Shown here piece after piece: positions 48,318 to 61,960 of a stretch of 64,000 bases of DNA; position 1 is the first letter of the stretch; the number at the start of each line of letters is the position of its first letter. The position numbers were made by a program, and so were the translations under genes. The stretch comes from Amoebidium appalachense (Eukaryota > Ichthyosporea), in the NCBI GenBank assembly GCA_963693365.1, contig CAVNZM010000008.1, forward strand, positions 9,858,001-9,922,000. Reading direction: 5' to 3'. Below the pieces are notes generated by a model. It saw only the letters and a program-made list of their open reading frames with translations, did no database searches and was not told where the DNA came from.

Positions 48318-49709
48318 GACCCTGTCCGGCAGGCAACATGTTATAGTACCAGAACCCAGTTCAATTCGGCATGTGCAAAAGTGTCTGTAGACGACTGGTC
48401 CTGCAATGCATATGGCGTGATGGATAGGCCGCGGGGTGGTGGGGCACGAATCGAAAGGTGGAAAGAGTAGAGGTTGAGATGTGTGGGGGAGGTTTCACAC
48501 AGGTGTACTGTAACAACATTGCAAGTGTATGGGCAGGCTCAGTGTTGCAATGGCTGTGAGTGTGGTTGAATTCATGGGTCATGTACGTGTGTGCCGTTAG
48601 GTGTGTGTAATGTGTATGGATGGTGTGTGTGGCCGGATGTGTGTATGTGACTACGTGTGTCTGTGTAGTTTACTGGTAAAGGCAAGGGATTGTTTGAGTC
48701 TTGATCCCCTGCTAGTGGTGTGTGCGTGGGCGTGACCAGGGATGTGCAGAATAGAATATCTATGTGTAGTCTCCCTTAAACAACTGAAAGGGATGGTGTG
48801 AATTTCAGTATGACTACAGTTTTCTCCTCTTGTTCGTATCGCTTTGACTTGGTTTATCTCTTCGTTTGAATGTACATACGAATATTAATAACGGTTTTGC
48901 TGGAATCGAAATATTATACATATTAACGTAGTTTATAACAGAACATTTTCAGGTGCCGTTCGCCCCCTTATTTGTGCCTGTTTTCAGCAAGCTTAGGGGC
49001 TCTGGAGCAACAACCATATATTTCTATACTTAGTATCGAATAATAAATGTCCACTGTGTCGTATATCGGGGTGAGGGGGGGTTTTCCCGTACAGAACATT
49101 TTCAAAAGCACGCAGTGCTTTTCCGAAAAGTTCATTACTGAATCAAGCAAAACACAACCACAAACCTCCGAGAGGAGGTTACATCGATCAACAGGGTTTA
49201 TTCGCCGAAATTTCTTTTTTAAAATTAAAAACCTGCACCAATATCTTAAACTACTACCCAAGCCTGCGGCATGTCCATTACACCATCGACTACCACACAG
49301 CAAAAGGGGGAGTGTGTGTGTACGCGCGCGCGTTTTTTCCTCTTTTGAGAGGGAGGGGGCTCGACAAAAGCAAGCAGCGAATACGCCGATTCGAAAATCT
49401 AACCAGATCACATCACAAATTCATTGTCTCCGACATCGTGCCAACAAAACATAACAAAAATCAAAAAACAGAATCTAATCGTGCATAGCACCAAAAAACA
49501 TTTTCAGAAAGGACTAAAAAAGCAGGTATATGCAAACCTTCGTCTATACAAAGTAAAAAAGCCACAAAAAAAAAAAACAAAAACAAAAAAAAAAAAACGG
49601 TGAACATTGCAAAAAGGAATGAGGCGACAGATGAGGCAATGGCTTGTGTTGGTGTGTGCGCGTGTGCGTGTGCGTGTGCGTGTGCGCAGGCGCGGGTGTG
49701 TGCGTGTGC

Positions 49710-49765
<56 letters not shown>

Positions 49766-49774
49766 GGGGTGGGT
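48318..49774. other. Convergent spacer between formin and S1/P1 nuclease, no gene seen
   Basis: Both genes end here, so it holds both 3' UTRs. A minus-strand AATAAA at 49197-49202 is a candidate signal for the nuclease. A (GT)n tract lies at about 49711-49763, next to the nuclease stop. No protein-like frame or complete tRNA cloverleaf was found. Confidence 0.4.
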
Positions 49775-49874
49775 TCATCCGAGGGCCTCCTTAATGAGGT
49801 GGGCCAGTCGCAGCCCCCCGAGCACAAGCCGGTCTTCGATCACAGGCAGAGCCCTTGCATAGTACTCGTCCTGC

Positions 49875-49907
<33 letters not shown>

Positions 49908-50310
49908 TATGTTAGGAAGCGAGCGACAAGGGGGACGCACAGAGAGATGTGAAGAGCAAGAAAAGCTGAAACAGGGATTTCCGCTCCTTGGAAGGGGGGG
50001 GGGGGGGGGGTTGAATGCAAAACACGGTACGAAGTACACAGACCGGGGGGGGGGGGGGGGGGGATGAGAAGAGCATGCATAGCAGAGGTGGCAAGATGAC
50101 CTGATATGCAGATGTGCGCGTCTCTACTCTTTTTCTTTCTTTCTTTTTTTTTTTTGGTGGTTGGGGGGGGGGGGGGGGGTTTAGAGAGAGAGGGAGAACG
50201 AGAGAGAAAGGCAAAATATGGACACAGAGAGAAAAGAAAAGTGATTGGAAGGGGAACGGGAAGAGGGATGGGGGGATGGGAGGGACGGAGGGACAGAGGG
50301 GAAAGGGCCG

Positions 50311-50344
<34 letters not shown>

Positions 50345-50815
50345 CTTTCCAAAGGAAGGGAGGGGGAGGCTGGGTGTTTGTGTGCGAGTGTGTGTGTGTT
50401 GAGAGGAGAAGAAGGGGGGGGGGGGGTTTGAATGCGGAACACAGTACGAAGTACGCATAGACGATGAGAAGCATGATGCAGGACACATGCAAAGGCAAAC
50501 ATTCAAGTATGCAGCATCAGCCATGCGCACAGTATGCGTCATAAGCAGAGCCCATCCTCAGGGAGGGCCCAAGTCATCAATTGCGTCTGAGTTTCGACCC
50601 CTTAGCCCGCGTATATACGACGCTCCAACTCAGACAGCAGCATCAACTGAACTTGGGTGGGTCAACCCGTCTTGATCAAAGACGAGCAGGGTTGCTTATG
50701 CAAGCAAGGTGAGCAAAACGGTGAAGATGTGTGTGCAAACTAATGCAGTGCAGCGACAAACGCGTATGTGCTTACAGATGCACGACACAGAGCAACCATG
50801 CCCGGTTTAAAAGAA

Positions 50816-50858
<43 letters not shown>

Positions 50859-51052
50859 GAAGGGGGGGGGGGGGCAATGACATACGCCGAGTGAATCCCC
50901 CGATTTGATGCCCTCGTAGGCAAACTTGCAGGCATCCCGGGCTGACTCGTTGCCCCACGACACTGCGTGCCCCAGCCCGGCATATACCACGGTTAGGGCA
51001 CGTGAACCACAGGACGTCTTTGGCTCTTAGACCAGGGACCTTAAAAAAAAAT

Positions 51053-51087
<35 letters not shown>

Positions 51088-51109
51088 GGAGTGTGTGTTT
51101 TTAGGGACT

Positions 51110-51143
<34 letters not shown>

Positions 51144-51381
51144 GGATGGAAAGGCTATGGCGAAAAGTTAAACAAGAGTGCAATCAGTGTGCCATGGTCC
51201 AAATGAGCAATCGTGCCCATGTACCCCATGTACCCCATGTCATGGCTGTGGGCACGTGCACACTGCACCAAACATGTGATTGTCACTGCTTGCCTCATGC
51301 CATCATGACGTGCATAGTATTGCCTGTTACGTGCATAGTATTGCCTGTTTCGGCTGTGGTGATGATGGCCACTGGAGGGGA

Positions 51382-51412
<31 letters not shown>

Positions 51413-52299
51413 AGGGGGGGGAGGGGTAGCTTAGGTACACGTGTCAAAGGTCGTGTCGGTCTTTCTTCATTTCTCTCCCCTTGCCCCTCCCCATCCACCC
51501 CACACACATCTCTTTTTCCTGTGCTGTGTGCGCCCTCGGCATGTGTGGTGTCTTTGTGTGTCTGCAAGGGGAAGGGGAAGGGGAAGGGGAGCTGGAAGGG
51601 GAAGGAGGAGAGCGGGGGAGGGGGGGGGGGGGGGGGGGGGGGGTCAGGTACCCAGGCATGGAATGGAGGAATCTGTGCAGTTGCTGACGGGGCTGTGGTA
51701 GGCTGAAGTGGTTTCAGCCTTCAGAATCATGTAGTGCACATAGTCATCCTGTGTGTTTTGTGTGTGTGTGTGTGTGTTCGTGGTGTGTGTGCGCGTGCGT
51801 GGAGGAGGAAGTGTGGAGGGCGAAAGGAGGTTAGTGGTAATTTTTGCGGGCGGAAGGGGTAGTGGCGGAGGGATTCATGTGTTTGAGTGTGGAGGTGGGA
51901 AGGATGTGGCATTGGAGAGGAGTGAGGGGTGAGGTCGTGGGTGGGGGAGTAGTAACTGTGTTTGATGTGTTTAGGGTGTGGTATTTGGGGGGGAGGGGAG
52001 GTTTGATACCTGATCGCCGCTGAAGTCTTCTGTCATGCGGTGGGTCAGCACCCCATCATCCCACACCTGCACACACCAACCAAAATATATTTAGATCATG
52101 GACCCCCATCCCCCCCCCCTCCCTTCCTCATCACGCACACACACCTCCTTCCTTAACCAACAATGAGAAAGGGAAAATCACATGCAACAACCCCCATTTC
52201 AGCACAGCCGCACCCCTGCATCTCATACCCTTTGACTCCTTTTCTTTCCCTACTCTCTCATTCTCATATATTTTAGAAGGGTGTGTGTGTGTGCGTGTG

Positions 52300-52351
<52 letters not shown>

Positions 52352-52365
52352 GGGGCTGGCGGGGG

Positions 52366-52408
<43 letters not shown>

Positions 52409-52789
52409 AAATCCAGTAAACACAACCACGTACCCAAGCTCCAGAGTACCCAAGCTTCCATCCCAACATCACTTATACAAAATCCAACTCAGATACATAA
52501 TTACTTGAACATGGGTGTGGGTCACCCTTCTTAATCAAAAACGCGCAGGTTAACCTACATGCAAGCAGGAGTCTTAAGCAAGAGAAGTGGGAAGGGGGGG
52601 GGAAGGGGGGGGGGGGGGGGGGCTTAACGTACCGCATGCAGCTCTGTGTGTCGGTTGTAGAAGGTCACGTTAATGCGGTTGCCCCCGAGGTCTCCCTTGT
52701 GCCCCACTGCAAAAACACAGTCAGCCCAACCCAACCCCCCCCCCCCCCCCCTCCCACCCTTTACCACTCAAAGCCTGATTTACCCCCCC

Positions 52790-52820
<31 letters not shown>

Positions 52821-52878
52821 ACACACACACACCTCCCTCCTCCCCCCTACACCTCCTCCTCCCCCCTTTCCCCCGGGA

Positions 52879-52910
<32 letters not shown>

Positions 52911-55376
52911 TACAGCTAGGATAATGCGGAGAAGGGTGGGCTAGAGCGCTAAGTGAGGAGATGAAAGACATTACGGTGTGGTGTTTGTACAAAAAACGGC
53001 ATCGGGTTGACAGGAGCTCTTTCTGGTTGTGTGAGGTTTGTGCATCTGCCCCTCGACTCAATTCACCCTCTCTAAATCATCCACCCGCCACCTAAAGTCT
53101 CCGTTCCTTTCCTTCAATTTATTGTTTGAACCACTTCGGTCCCCTTTGCTTTGTGTGTACCTGCGCGCTTGTGGTTTTTTTTTGTTTGTTTGTTTGTTTG
53201 TTTGTTTGTTTTTTCTCTCTATGGGGTGAGGGGGGGGGGGGGGGGGGGGGGGGGAGAATAAAAGAGAAGGAAATGCACGGAAGGGGAGCAAAGGAAAGGG
53301 AGAAGGGAGGGAGGGGGAGTGGGGGAGTGGGATGGTTTGCTAAATCTTGAAGCAAGGGGAATTTCAAATCTGGCACACACCGTGCAGGGGCTGGTGCAAA
53401 TCACCCACATAGTGGATGAGGAAAGTTAGAAGCTGCCAGGGGTTAAGGTTGTGCGGGTTGATCTCAGGATCGGAGCTCTGCAAGCCAGTGACATTGCCGG
53501 ATCTCGCGGGTAGAAGCCGAGCACTGGTAGGGGTGTGTGAGCCCTGCAGGGCGCTGGTGTAGTTGTGGATGGCGGCTACAACACTGCATGGGGGTTAACG
53601 GGTTAGCCCCAGCATGAATGATTGGTAGGTGTGCTGGTTTGGGGCTATAACAAGAATGACCGAGGGAAGGGGAGGCCGGTTGGGGGGTTTGAATGTGTCA
53701 TTAAGTACGAAGTACACATGAACTACGGCTAACACGATGCAGAGTGCAAACCATACATAAAGAGTATGCATAATAAGCAGAGCCCATCCACAGTACCCGA
53801 GTTTCGACCCATTCACCTCGTCAACGAAACCCAACTCAGATACTGTTTCACTTGAACATGAGTGGTTGGGAGGAGGTTATAATGAATGGGGGGTAAATGC
53901 AGGGTGCCCGCGCGTGCATGTGTGTGCGTGAACAGCAAACAAATGCTGCAATAAAAGACACAGCGTCACTAAATCAACTTAACATAGTGCCTTCTCCTCC
54001 CTCCCCCCCACCCTCCCTCTGTCCTTATTTCACTCCACCGTTTTCGCCATTCCATCAACTCCTTTTCCAAATTTCAACACCCTAGCCCCCCTCCCCCTCC
54101 CCCAAACTCACCGCACCCCTCCATCCCACCTCACCCACCCATCCCCCCCCTAGACACACGATCCCTCTACGCGACCCAAAACTCAACCCCTTCCCACAAA
54201 GTCCGCTTCCGCCCCACAATTTTGGTGACCTCGCGCCCCTTTCTCCCCCTCACTCCCCCTCAACCATCACGCTTTCCCGCTACCCAACAGTGAGTCGCTG
54301 GCATATAAGGTGGGATAGTAATACAAACACGAAAGAGTTGATCGCAGGGTGGGGAGGACGCCGGGGGGAGAAAGGGGGGTGGGTGGGTAGGGGGTGGGAG
54401 AGGGCCAGGGGGGGGGGGGGGGGGTGGGGAGGGGGGGGTGGGAGAGAGGGGGGGGAGGGGGGGGGGGGGTATATTAACCATATGCCTGGGTTGTTGCGCA
54501 TGTCGTGACAGTCCCTCTTGTAGTCCAGACTGCACTGGAAGTCAGGAGCATCGCAGAAGTGGAGGCTGCTGGTCCACCGCCACTCAGCATAGTGTTTGAC
54601 CTCATCGGGCCAACTTGCCTGAAACGGGGAAAAAGGGGGGGGGGGGGGGGGGGGGGGAAGCCATTAGGTCACTAATGGAATCATGGGAAGTTAATTTTAG
54701 ATGACCCAGGTGTGTGCTCGGAATGAGATGACGTGGTTGAGTGGGAGGGTAAAAGGTGAATGTGGTTTTGAATGAAGTTCGATAAGCCAGAAGTGAGTGG
54801 TGGGAGCAGTGCATATTGCTCTTCGGCTAAATACCCCTTTCATGCTGCATACATGTGTCCAGAGCACCTTTCAGACCCGAACATATTGCATGGTATAGAT
54901 TCTGCAGTGGATGCACGTCTTGACACTGTTGCCATATCAATGGAATATGACCAGCACCTACCACATCACCCAGCGGCTTTCCCAGGATTTTTCTTGCCAA
55001 TGCTGCCGTCCCCCTGTCAAGAGTTGCCTGCAAGGAAACTCACACACATCAGCCAGCCGTTAGCTAGCCCAGTCTAAACAAGTAATAATCGTCTCTGGCA
55101 CATGAATAAGACCTTCAGCTGCAAGGCAAGCCACACAGATATGAATAAAAAAGACAGAACGGAACATATTGGTATTTCAGTGCACAGAACATCACATTAG
55201 GATGCAACATCACGACCCGAAAGTGGACATCCAACAGGACCACCTCTCCACCACAGTGCTTGGACAACACCCACCTCCGCTATAGCAGCTGTGACATAAT
55301 GGCCCACATGCCCCCAGCCGTAGACACTTGGTAGAAGCGCAGAGAAACTATACAGGCATGCTAGAACAGCCCTCAT
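49775..55376 (-). CDS. Secreted S1/P1-type nuclease, 9 exons
   Basis: Zinc-dependent single-strand nuclease/3'-nucleotidase acting outside the cell or in the endomembrane system. Exons on the minus strand: 55376-55275, 55027-54962, 54618-54479, 53583-53381, 52706-52633, 52066-52010, 51748-51652, 50962-50886, 49870-49775. All are GT-AG with matching phases, giving 303 residues, the family's usual length. Signal peptide at 1-20 ([12 protein letters not shown] core), so the mature protein starts with the ligand Trp (W21 in WGHVGH). Zinc ligands by pattern: W21, H26, D61, H76, H160, D164, H170, H194, D198 ([14 protein letters not shown] and ELHAVWDDG). The end, [16 protein letters not shown] and [10 protein letters not shown], also matches. 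Several N-glycosylation sites (NYT, NVT, NCT) fit secretion. The Met at 55376 is chosen over one 13 codons upstream because it gives a normal signal peptide. Introns 3, 5, 7 and 8 begin with a C run near the donor. Confidence 0.93.
49994..50044 (-). mobile_element. Poly-C-tailed element, short 3' fragment (nuclease intron 8)
   Basis: On the minus strand: GTGTACTTCGTACCGTGTTT, TGCATTCAA and a C tail of about 17. Sense to the nuclease gene. Confidence 0.6.
50414..50804 (-). mobile_element. Poly-C-tailed dispersed element, full-length copy 2
   Basis: On the minus strand this has a 378-bp body (50804-50427) and a C13 tail (50426-50414). It is the same length as copy 1 at 20601 and about 97% identical by eye, but inverted. 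It lies in the last intron of the nuclease in the sense direction of that gene. Confidence 0.75.
52455..52575 (-). mobile_element. Poly-C-tailed element, 5' fragment (nuclease intron 5)
   Basis: On the minus strand it shows the 5' half: TGCTTGCATGTAGGTTAACC, TTGATTAAGAAGGGTGACCC, TGTTCAAGTAATTATGTATC, TGAGTTGG. No C tail was found at its 3' end. Confidence 0.55.
53682..53864 (-). mobile_element. Poly-C-tailed element, large 3' fragment (nuclease intron 3)
   Basis: On the minus strand: TGAGTTGGGTTTCGTTGACG, GGGTCGAAACTCGGG, ATGGGCTCTGCTTATTATGC, ATGTGTACTTCGTACTTAAT, ACACATTCAAACCCCCC. This fragment bridges the short and full-length copies. Confidence 0.7.
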
Positions 55377-56509
55377 TCTCAACTTGTTGGGGGAGAGGCA
55401 CCTCGAAATTATCACTTCGTCAGACGAACGTGAGTAGCTTCTTACAAGCTCTTATAAGGCTTAGCTATACCAAGCATACAGTATAATATTTGTTGTGTGT
55501 TTGTGTGCGTGCGTGTGTGTTTAACACACATGTGCTCCGTCGAGATCTTATCTCCAGAAAACATCACACACATCATCCCACAAACTGCTTGTTGTTGACT
55601 GACTGTTTTCAGTGTTTTGCTTTCGCTTTTTGGGGCCCGGGTACCATATCAGGAGCGGGCAATTTTTGAATTCTCCCTCCCCGGCCCCGCCGGGGAAAAT
55701 TTGAGGTTTTTGGACCTCAAAGAAGTCAAATCCTGCAAAATCCACTACCGGGAGGCCAAAAAGGGTGATTTTACAAAAAAGGAGGGACATACATGAAAAA
55801 GAGAAAATGGGCGAGTTCAGTGGGCTGCCGATAAGTATATTTCGTGCTGGGCCGGTATACATGCTGCCGTGGTTGTTGCTGTAGACGGCAGTATGGCATC
55901 GCATGTGTCACGTGACCTGCACGTGAATGCGACCATGTGCAGGCACTGAGTCTAGGGGGATTTGTATGTGTGTTTTGGAGCACCGACAAGGCAGAGCCAG
56001 GGTGAGGGATGTGTAAACATGGAGTTTAGGGAGATCGTGCTGCTATTGTAACATGTGCACAAAACAGCCACGTGCACCGGCACACTCCGGTGTACAGAAC
56101 AATAATATGCACATGCGTCACTGTAATATCATGTATGCGCATGCCGCACAAGGTTTAGGAGACCACCACAGTATATACTATTTTCTTTTGGTTGATATCC
56201 ATGTAGGAATGGTGTGTTGCAGTTGTCATGATCAGCCTGAGGCAGGCACGTGCACTCACTGAATCACTAGAACTCATGAATAAAAAATACATTCGCTAAA
56301 AACGGCAAGGTAAATTTGGGGCCAAGCTATTATTTCCCCCTTTTAAACGTTTTTTTAGCTCCAAGAACTTCGACGCCAAAATTTCTATATTTGGCCATCG
56401 TATATGATAATGAACACGTGTACTTAAATTAAAGTAGTTATATAAATATGAGCGGCCCGTTACAAATACAGTGACGAAAAACAGTGACCCACGAGCAGTT
56501 TTCTTTCTA

Positions 56510-56558
<49 letters not shown>

Positions 56559-57891
56559 ACACACACACCAGACACACACACCACCACCACGGTGACCACC
56601 ACCACCACCACCACCACCACTCACCCCTTAAAAAAACCACACACATACGTGCACGTGTACACACACACACAGAACACCACCACCACCTCCACTGGACCCC
56701 ATTTCCTCGTTGTTTTCTTAAGCCTTCAGACCAGTCCTGCACACTGGAGTTAAACAATTGAATTCACCTAGGCTGACATGCATCCACCCCCGCCTTCCAC
56801 TTCCCTCCCCCCACCCCCTCCCCCCACCCCCCCCCACCCCCACCCCTCCCCCTCGATGAAGAAGGGCCCCCGTAAGCCTTGGGGGGGGGGGGGGGAGGGG
56901 GGGGGAGGGGGGGGGGGGGGGGAGCTCTTGAGCCTCCGGGTAGGGAAGTGGGGTCCGGGGATCCGGAGAGGAGGGGGGGGGGGGGGGGGGGGGGGGAGAG
57001 GGGCATATAATATTGGGCCTAGATATCATAGTATGGGGCCCCGGGGGAGGGGAGAGGTGGGGGGGGGGGAGGGGGAGGATCCACGGGAAAGACCTTTAGG
57101 TGCATGTTCTTATTTATACCCCCTTCGAATCATCCCCCCTCTCCCCCCCCTCCCCCCCCTGAGTGCAGGCCGTGACGTAGCTACGATAACCCTGCAGAAG
57201 GCAACAAAAATGTATTAATTACTAGCACTATACATGTGTTCATAGTGCAGCTTGCACCACGTATGATCTCAGCAACTTTAAAGTAGTCACAAAGTTTAGT
57301 TATTTTCATTATTTTCATTGCTCTGAACTCTATTACTCTGAAATGATCACCGTGCATGTGCCGCAAGATAACAACCCTATATGTGTGCAGCTGCTGCCTG
57401 CAGGTTAGACTCGCTGAAAAGACAATTGTCAGTGTGCATCCGACGCTTGCAGCTGCAGCTAGCCTCTGCAACATTAATACTTGCCAAGTGAATGCTCTTA
57501 CACTTGATCATCATTCACTCAAAAAACCGAGGACCGACAGATTAAATATTAATGTCGATCCGAATGATCAGCAAGTGTCTATGCGTACTACTATATATAC
57601 ACACACGTAAAATGCGAAGCTATCAGTTACAAGGCACACCTGCTGCACTGGCACACATACACATACACACCGGCAGATCGATGCTGTCAAAATTTACTTT
57701 CATGTACTTCGTAGGTCCGACACAGGTGCACATGAACACGTACATATGTACAAGCCGCGCACACACCACACCACACATACACACACACACACACACACTC
57801 ACACACACACACGCACACACGCACACACGCACACACGCACACACGCACGCACGCACGCACACACACACACACACACGCACGCACGCGCGCG

Positions 57892-57961
<70 letters not shown>

Positions 57962-58402
57962 GACACACACACACACACACACATCACTGGGTGCGCTCGC
58001 TGGGGATTAGTTTTTTGGCACGCTGTTGACTTTATCGTGTGTTTATTATTTGCTATTTATTGGCCAGCGGCCAACATTTAAAAATATACTATATACCTAA
58101 AAATAGATACTGACTACGGCCAGCAGACATTATACACCTTCCAGGACACATTAACACCAATAGTCTAACACACCATACTCTCGATCACAAAGAATTCCTA
58201 ACAAACAGAGAAAAGTGCAAAGGCTCTGTACTATTACTCAGATTCTAAATTTTAATTCTTTACAGTAAACTTCGGAATGAAAGCTAGCCCCCCCCCCCCC
58301 CCCCCCCCCCCCCTCCCCCCTAACATGACTGTACGAAGAACAGGTATAACTTGAAGCACTACAACACATATGAGATCCGTTACATTGGTGTACATTCCAA
58401 TA
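55377..58402. other. Spacer upstream of the nuclease, no gene seen
   Basis: Holds the nuclease promoter near 55377 and probably the 3' UTR of the exonuclease-like gene near 58403. It includes unique AT-balanced sequence (55430-56470), a C-run/CA/ACC block (56513-56620), G/C-run blocks (56790-57160) and a (CA)n/(GCAC)n tract (57775-57985). No protein-like frame or RNA gene was recognised. Confidence 0.4.
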
Positions 58403-60072
58403 TTAGACACTAGTTTGGCTACTCTGACTACTCTGAGATCCTGATTGGCTGCCTGCAGACTTGCGGCCACGATTACTTTGCTTTCGATCGTGCCATTGCA
58501 GCTGCGTCTCTCCAGCAGGTGGCAACGCCAGGCCCAGCACAGCAGATGCACGAGAAGGGGGTGGGAACTGCCCACCAGCCGAGGGCTGGCCCACATGGCC
58601 CAAGTAAGGATGGGGACCGTGCTGCGGCAGTAGCCCAGGCATGGGGAAGGCAGGGCCGGGCTGAGGCGGCATGATGCCCCACGGTGGGGGCCAGCCATGT
58701 GGGTGGTGCGGGCCTGGATGGGGTGCAGGGGGCATGTGCGGCACATGGCCCTGCTGCATGTCAAGCGCGGGTGCTGGTGGCATGGCATCCTGATTGGCTG
58801 CAACCCAACGTGGGCAGCTCTTGGCCCGATTGGAGCCGGGGCAGCCCTTGCCCTGGCGGCCACACGTCTTGCAGGTCTTGGGGGCTCTCTGGGGTGGCTG
58901 CATAGGAGGGGGCACCGGCAAATCCATCTGCAGGGGCCCCTCAGGGCCAATGTTGCGATGCTTTTTGCCCACTAGCATGGGCAAGGGCCGCTCACGCTGC
59001 GCCCCTGCATCGACACCGTCTGGAACAGGGAGGGGTGGCAAGGGGGCAGGCCGTATGGTTGCTGGCACAGCGTCTGCCCTCTCCTCGCGCATACGCTTGC
59101 GGTGATCTGCCAGGCCCTCGTGTGTGGAGCGCTGTGCATGTGCCGTCTGCCAGGTCTTCCACTTGTCGAAATGCTTCTTGATGTAGGCCGCATCCTTCAT
59201 GTAGATTCCCCCAGCCACAGAGGCAGCCTTGTTGAAGTCTTGGGCCAAAGCCTCGAACAGCTGGCCGTTGGGCTTTGCATGTGCCTTGTAGGTGCCCAGG
59301 AGCAGCGTGCTGAATAGCTTGCGCTCCTGAGGGGTAAGCACCGGAAGGAAGGGGATGGCCACATGTTGCTTCTGCGCCAGGAACTTGTAGTCGCCCCTCA
59401 GTGCAGGGTCCGGCTGTGGTGCACCACGCGCCACCTGGTTGCCCCCCCCCCATGGCAGCACCGTCACCCTCCTCGACCTCACAGTCCTCTGGCCCGCCCA
59501 TCACGCCATTGGCTGCAGGCTCGATGTTATCAGACGGAGGTGGGGGTGCGGGCACCGCAACTGGCTCCTGCGCCGGGGCATTGGCCACACAGGAGAGCGG
59601 GGCAAAGTTGAAGTACTCCTCCGGTAGCTTGTAGCAGCCTACGGGTACCCACTGGGGGTCGAGGTGATGGCCGTACAGCATCAGCGCCAGTGCCTCCATG
59701 TCGTCAACAATCCAGGGGCTGTAGTGGGGGGGCCCCGATGCCTGGCCCAGGCGGTTGCGGTAGTGTGCACGCAGGTTGTGGCGGTGGCGCCTATTGGACA
59801 TGGTGGCGTCCAGCAGGCGCAGCGACATGCGTGTGGCCCCAAAGTGGGTGGCCAGGGGGTTGTGCACTGCCCCCTCCACCTCGTTGGTGCCCCGGATGCA
59901 GCGGTAGCGCATGAGCCCATCTGCGTCGGCAGTGGTCTCGTAGTAGAGGGGCAGGCCGGGGGGGTCCGACAGACAGCCATTTTGGGCGTGTTCGAGCAGC
60001 GACTGTGGGGGCACAAGCAAACATCAGAGAGATGGGTGGGTGGTGGTGGTGGTAGTGTGTGTGTATGTGTGT

Positions 60073-60103
<31 letters not shown>

Positions 60104-60187
60104 GGGGGGGGGGGATGGGGTTGCTAAGGAAAAAAACGAGCAGGGAAAGGCAAAAAACAACTGGCTAGGCAGCAAGGGCCGTGCGGG

Positions 60188-60259
<72 letters not shown>

Positions 60260-60842
60260 ATGTTTGGGGGGGGGGGAGGGGGGGGGGGGGGGGGGGAGGC
60301 TAGGGTGTGCGTGTGTGTGCAGATGAACCAAGGATGACAAATAAGCGAAGAATCTTTTCTGTGGTGGTGGAGTTGTTGGGCGCCTGCAGGGGAGGGGGGG
60401 GGGGGGGGGATGTTGCCTCGAGTCTTTCAAAGCCATCCTTCTTGAACAGAGGCTTGCCATCCGGTCCGGGCGGCACATCCTTGTAGGTGTTTTTGAACTC
60501 CACCAGCCGCGAGACCAGCGTGTATGGGTCGGGAATAACCCGCCGGATGCGCTCCATGAAGTAGCTCAGGTCGCCGCCCTTGAGCTCGGTTTCAATGTCG
60601 ATGCCCTTCTGCTCCAGCACCCCCTGTGAGGCAGGATGCCAATATTAATTTACTACGCACACTGCAATTTGGGTTTGGTAGACTTTGATACCTGCCGTTA
60701 TTGTAGGACCCCTCCCCTCCACCCCCCCATCTTCTCCCCCAACACAAGTAAAAAATGCATGTGGCTATTTCCCCCCACAACCCTACATTATTTCTCTCTA
60801 GGCATATGAATAACCCCCACTCTCCTCCCCCCTCCCCCCCCC

Positions 60843-60882
<40 letters not shown>

Positions 60883-61928
60883 TTCCCCCCCTCTCTCTGA
60901 GGCTCAGGCTCTCTCTCTTCCCTCAGAAGTTTTGTCGAAGGTGTGCATGGTTGTGGGTGGAATGGTGAGTGTGTGCTAACGAGTGTATGTGTGTGTGCGC
61001 GTCAGTCACGCATGTTGTTGTTGCCGTTTTTTTTATTTTTATTTTTTATTTTTTATTTTGGGGGGGGGGGGGGAGGGAGAGAGGCACCTTCACATGTCCG
61101 TAATCCTCTTCATTCCACACAAATATTGCCTCGCTGAGTGCGCGTGCGTACTCAGCCCTGCGGGGGTGTGACTTGTACGTGCCGTCCGCCGTGTTTGCAA
61201 TGGAGTGGAAGGCGTCATTCAGCACAGTCTGCCACACCACCTCCCCAGGCGGTGCCTGGCCCAACATGCCCTCTCTGGGAGCTGCCTCGGGTCCCCCTGG
61301 GGCTGCCTCAAGGCCCCCCGGGGCTGCCTGGGGGTCCTGGGGGGGTGCCTGTGGGCCGGCAAGGGGTTGCTGCTGCTCGGCAGGGGGAGGACTGGCAGGG
61401 GGAGGGGCTGGGTCAGGGACCACCGGCACCTCGGCACCTGGGTCCGGTGGGGGCTGAATGGGCCGTAGCCACTGCAGGTGCACCATCAGCTCAAAGGGCG
61501 GCGGGCCCAGCTCTCCCAGGGTCTTGCCCTTGTCGGGGCCAAAGGGCACCTGCATGGCCGGCGACAGCACCTGATCCACCCGCACCACTGCATGCTTCTT
61601 GCCCACCTTCATGCCCCCCCAGCGCTCCGGCTGCACAGCCAGCACCACCCCGGTGGCTGCTGCAGCATGTGGGCCCCGCCGGGGCACAATCTCAACCCCT
61701 TCACCGAGTGCCTTTGCATGAAGCCGCGCTGCATGTCATAGAGGGAAGCAAAAAACTCAGCCAAAAAGCCACAGCACCAACGTTTTTCTCTTCGCTCCAC
61801 AAAAATCAAATGCATATTCCTTAGCAACCCCCTTCCCCCCCCCCCCCCCCCTTCTCCCTCCCCCCCCCCCCCCCCCCTCTCCCAGTGCCCAGCTTGTGTG
61901 GCACTTGCACGTGTTAACAGTGCTATAG

Positions 61929-61960
<32 letters not shown>

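Noticed and set aside
48665-48720. tRNA-like stretch TTACTGGTAAAGGC with GAGTCTTGATCCCC
   Set aside because: It does not fold into a cloverleaf of normal spacing; arms and anticodon position do not fit.
49235-49310. Possible tRNA on the minus strand (ATGGTGTAATGGACATGC resembles a D arm)
   Set aside because: No T arm with GGTTCGA and no acceptor stem pairing could be found.
58697-61824. Several plus-strand frames of 90-230 codons rich in Gly, Ala and Pro
   Set aside because: Antisense shadows of the minus-strand exonuclease/transposase exons, whose GC-rich codons keep other frames open.
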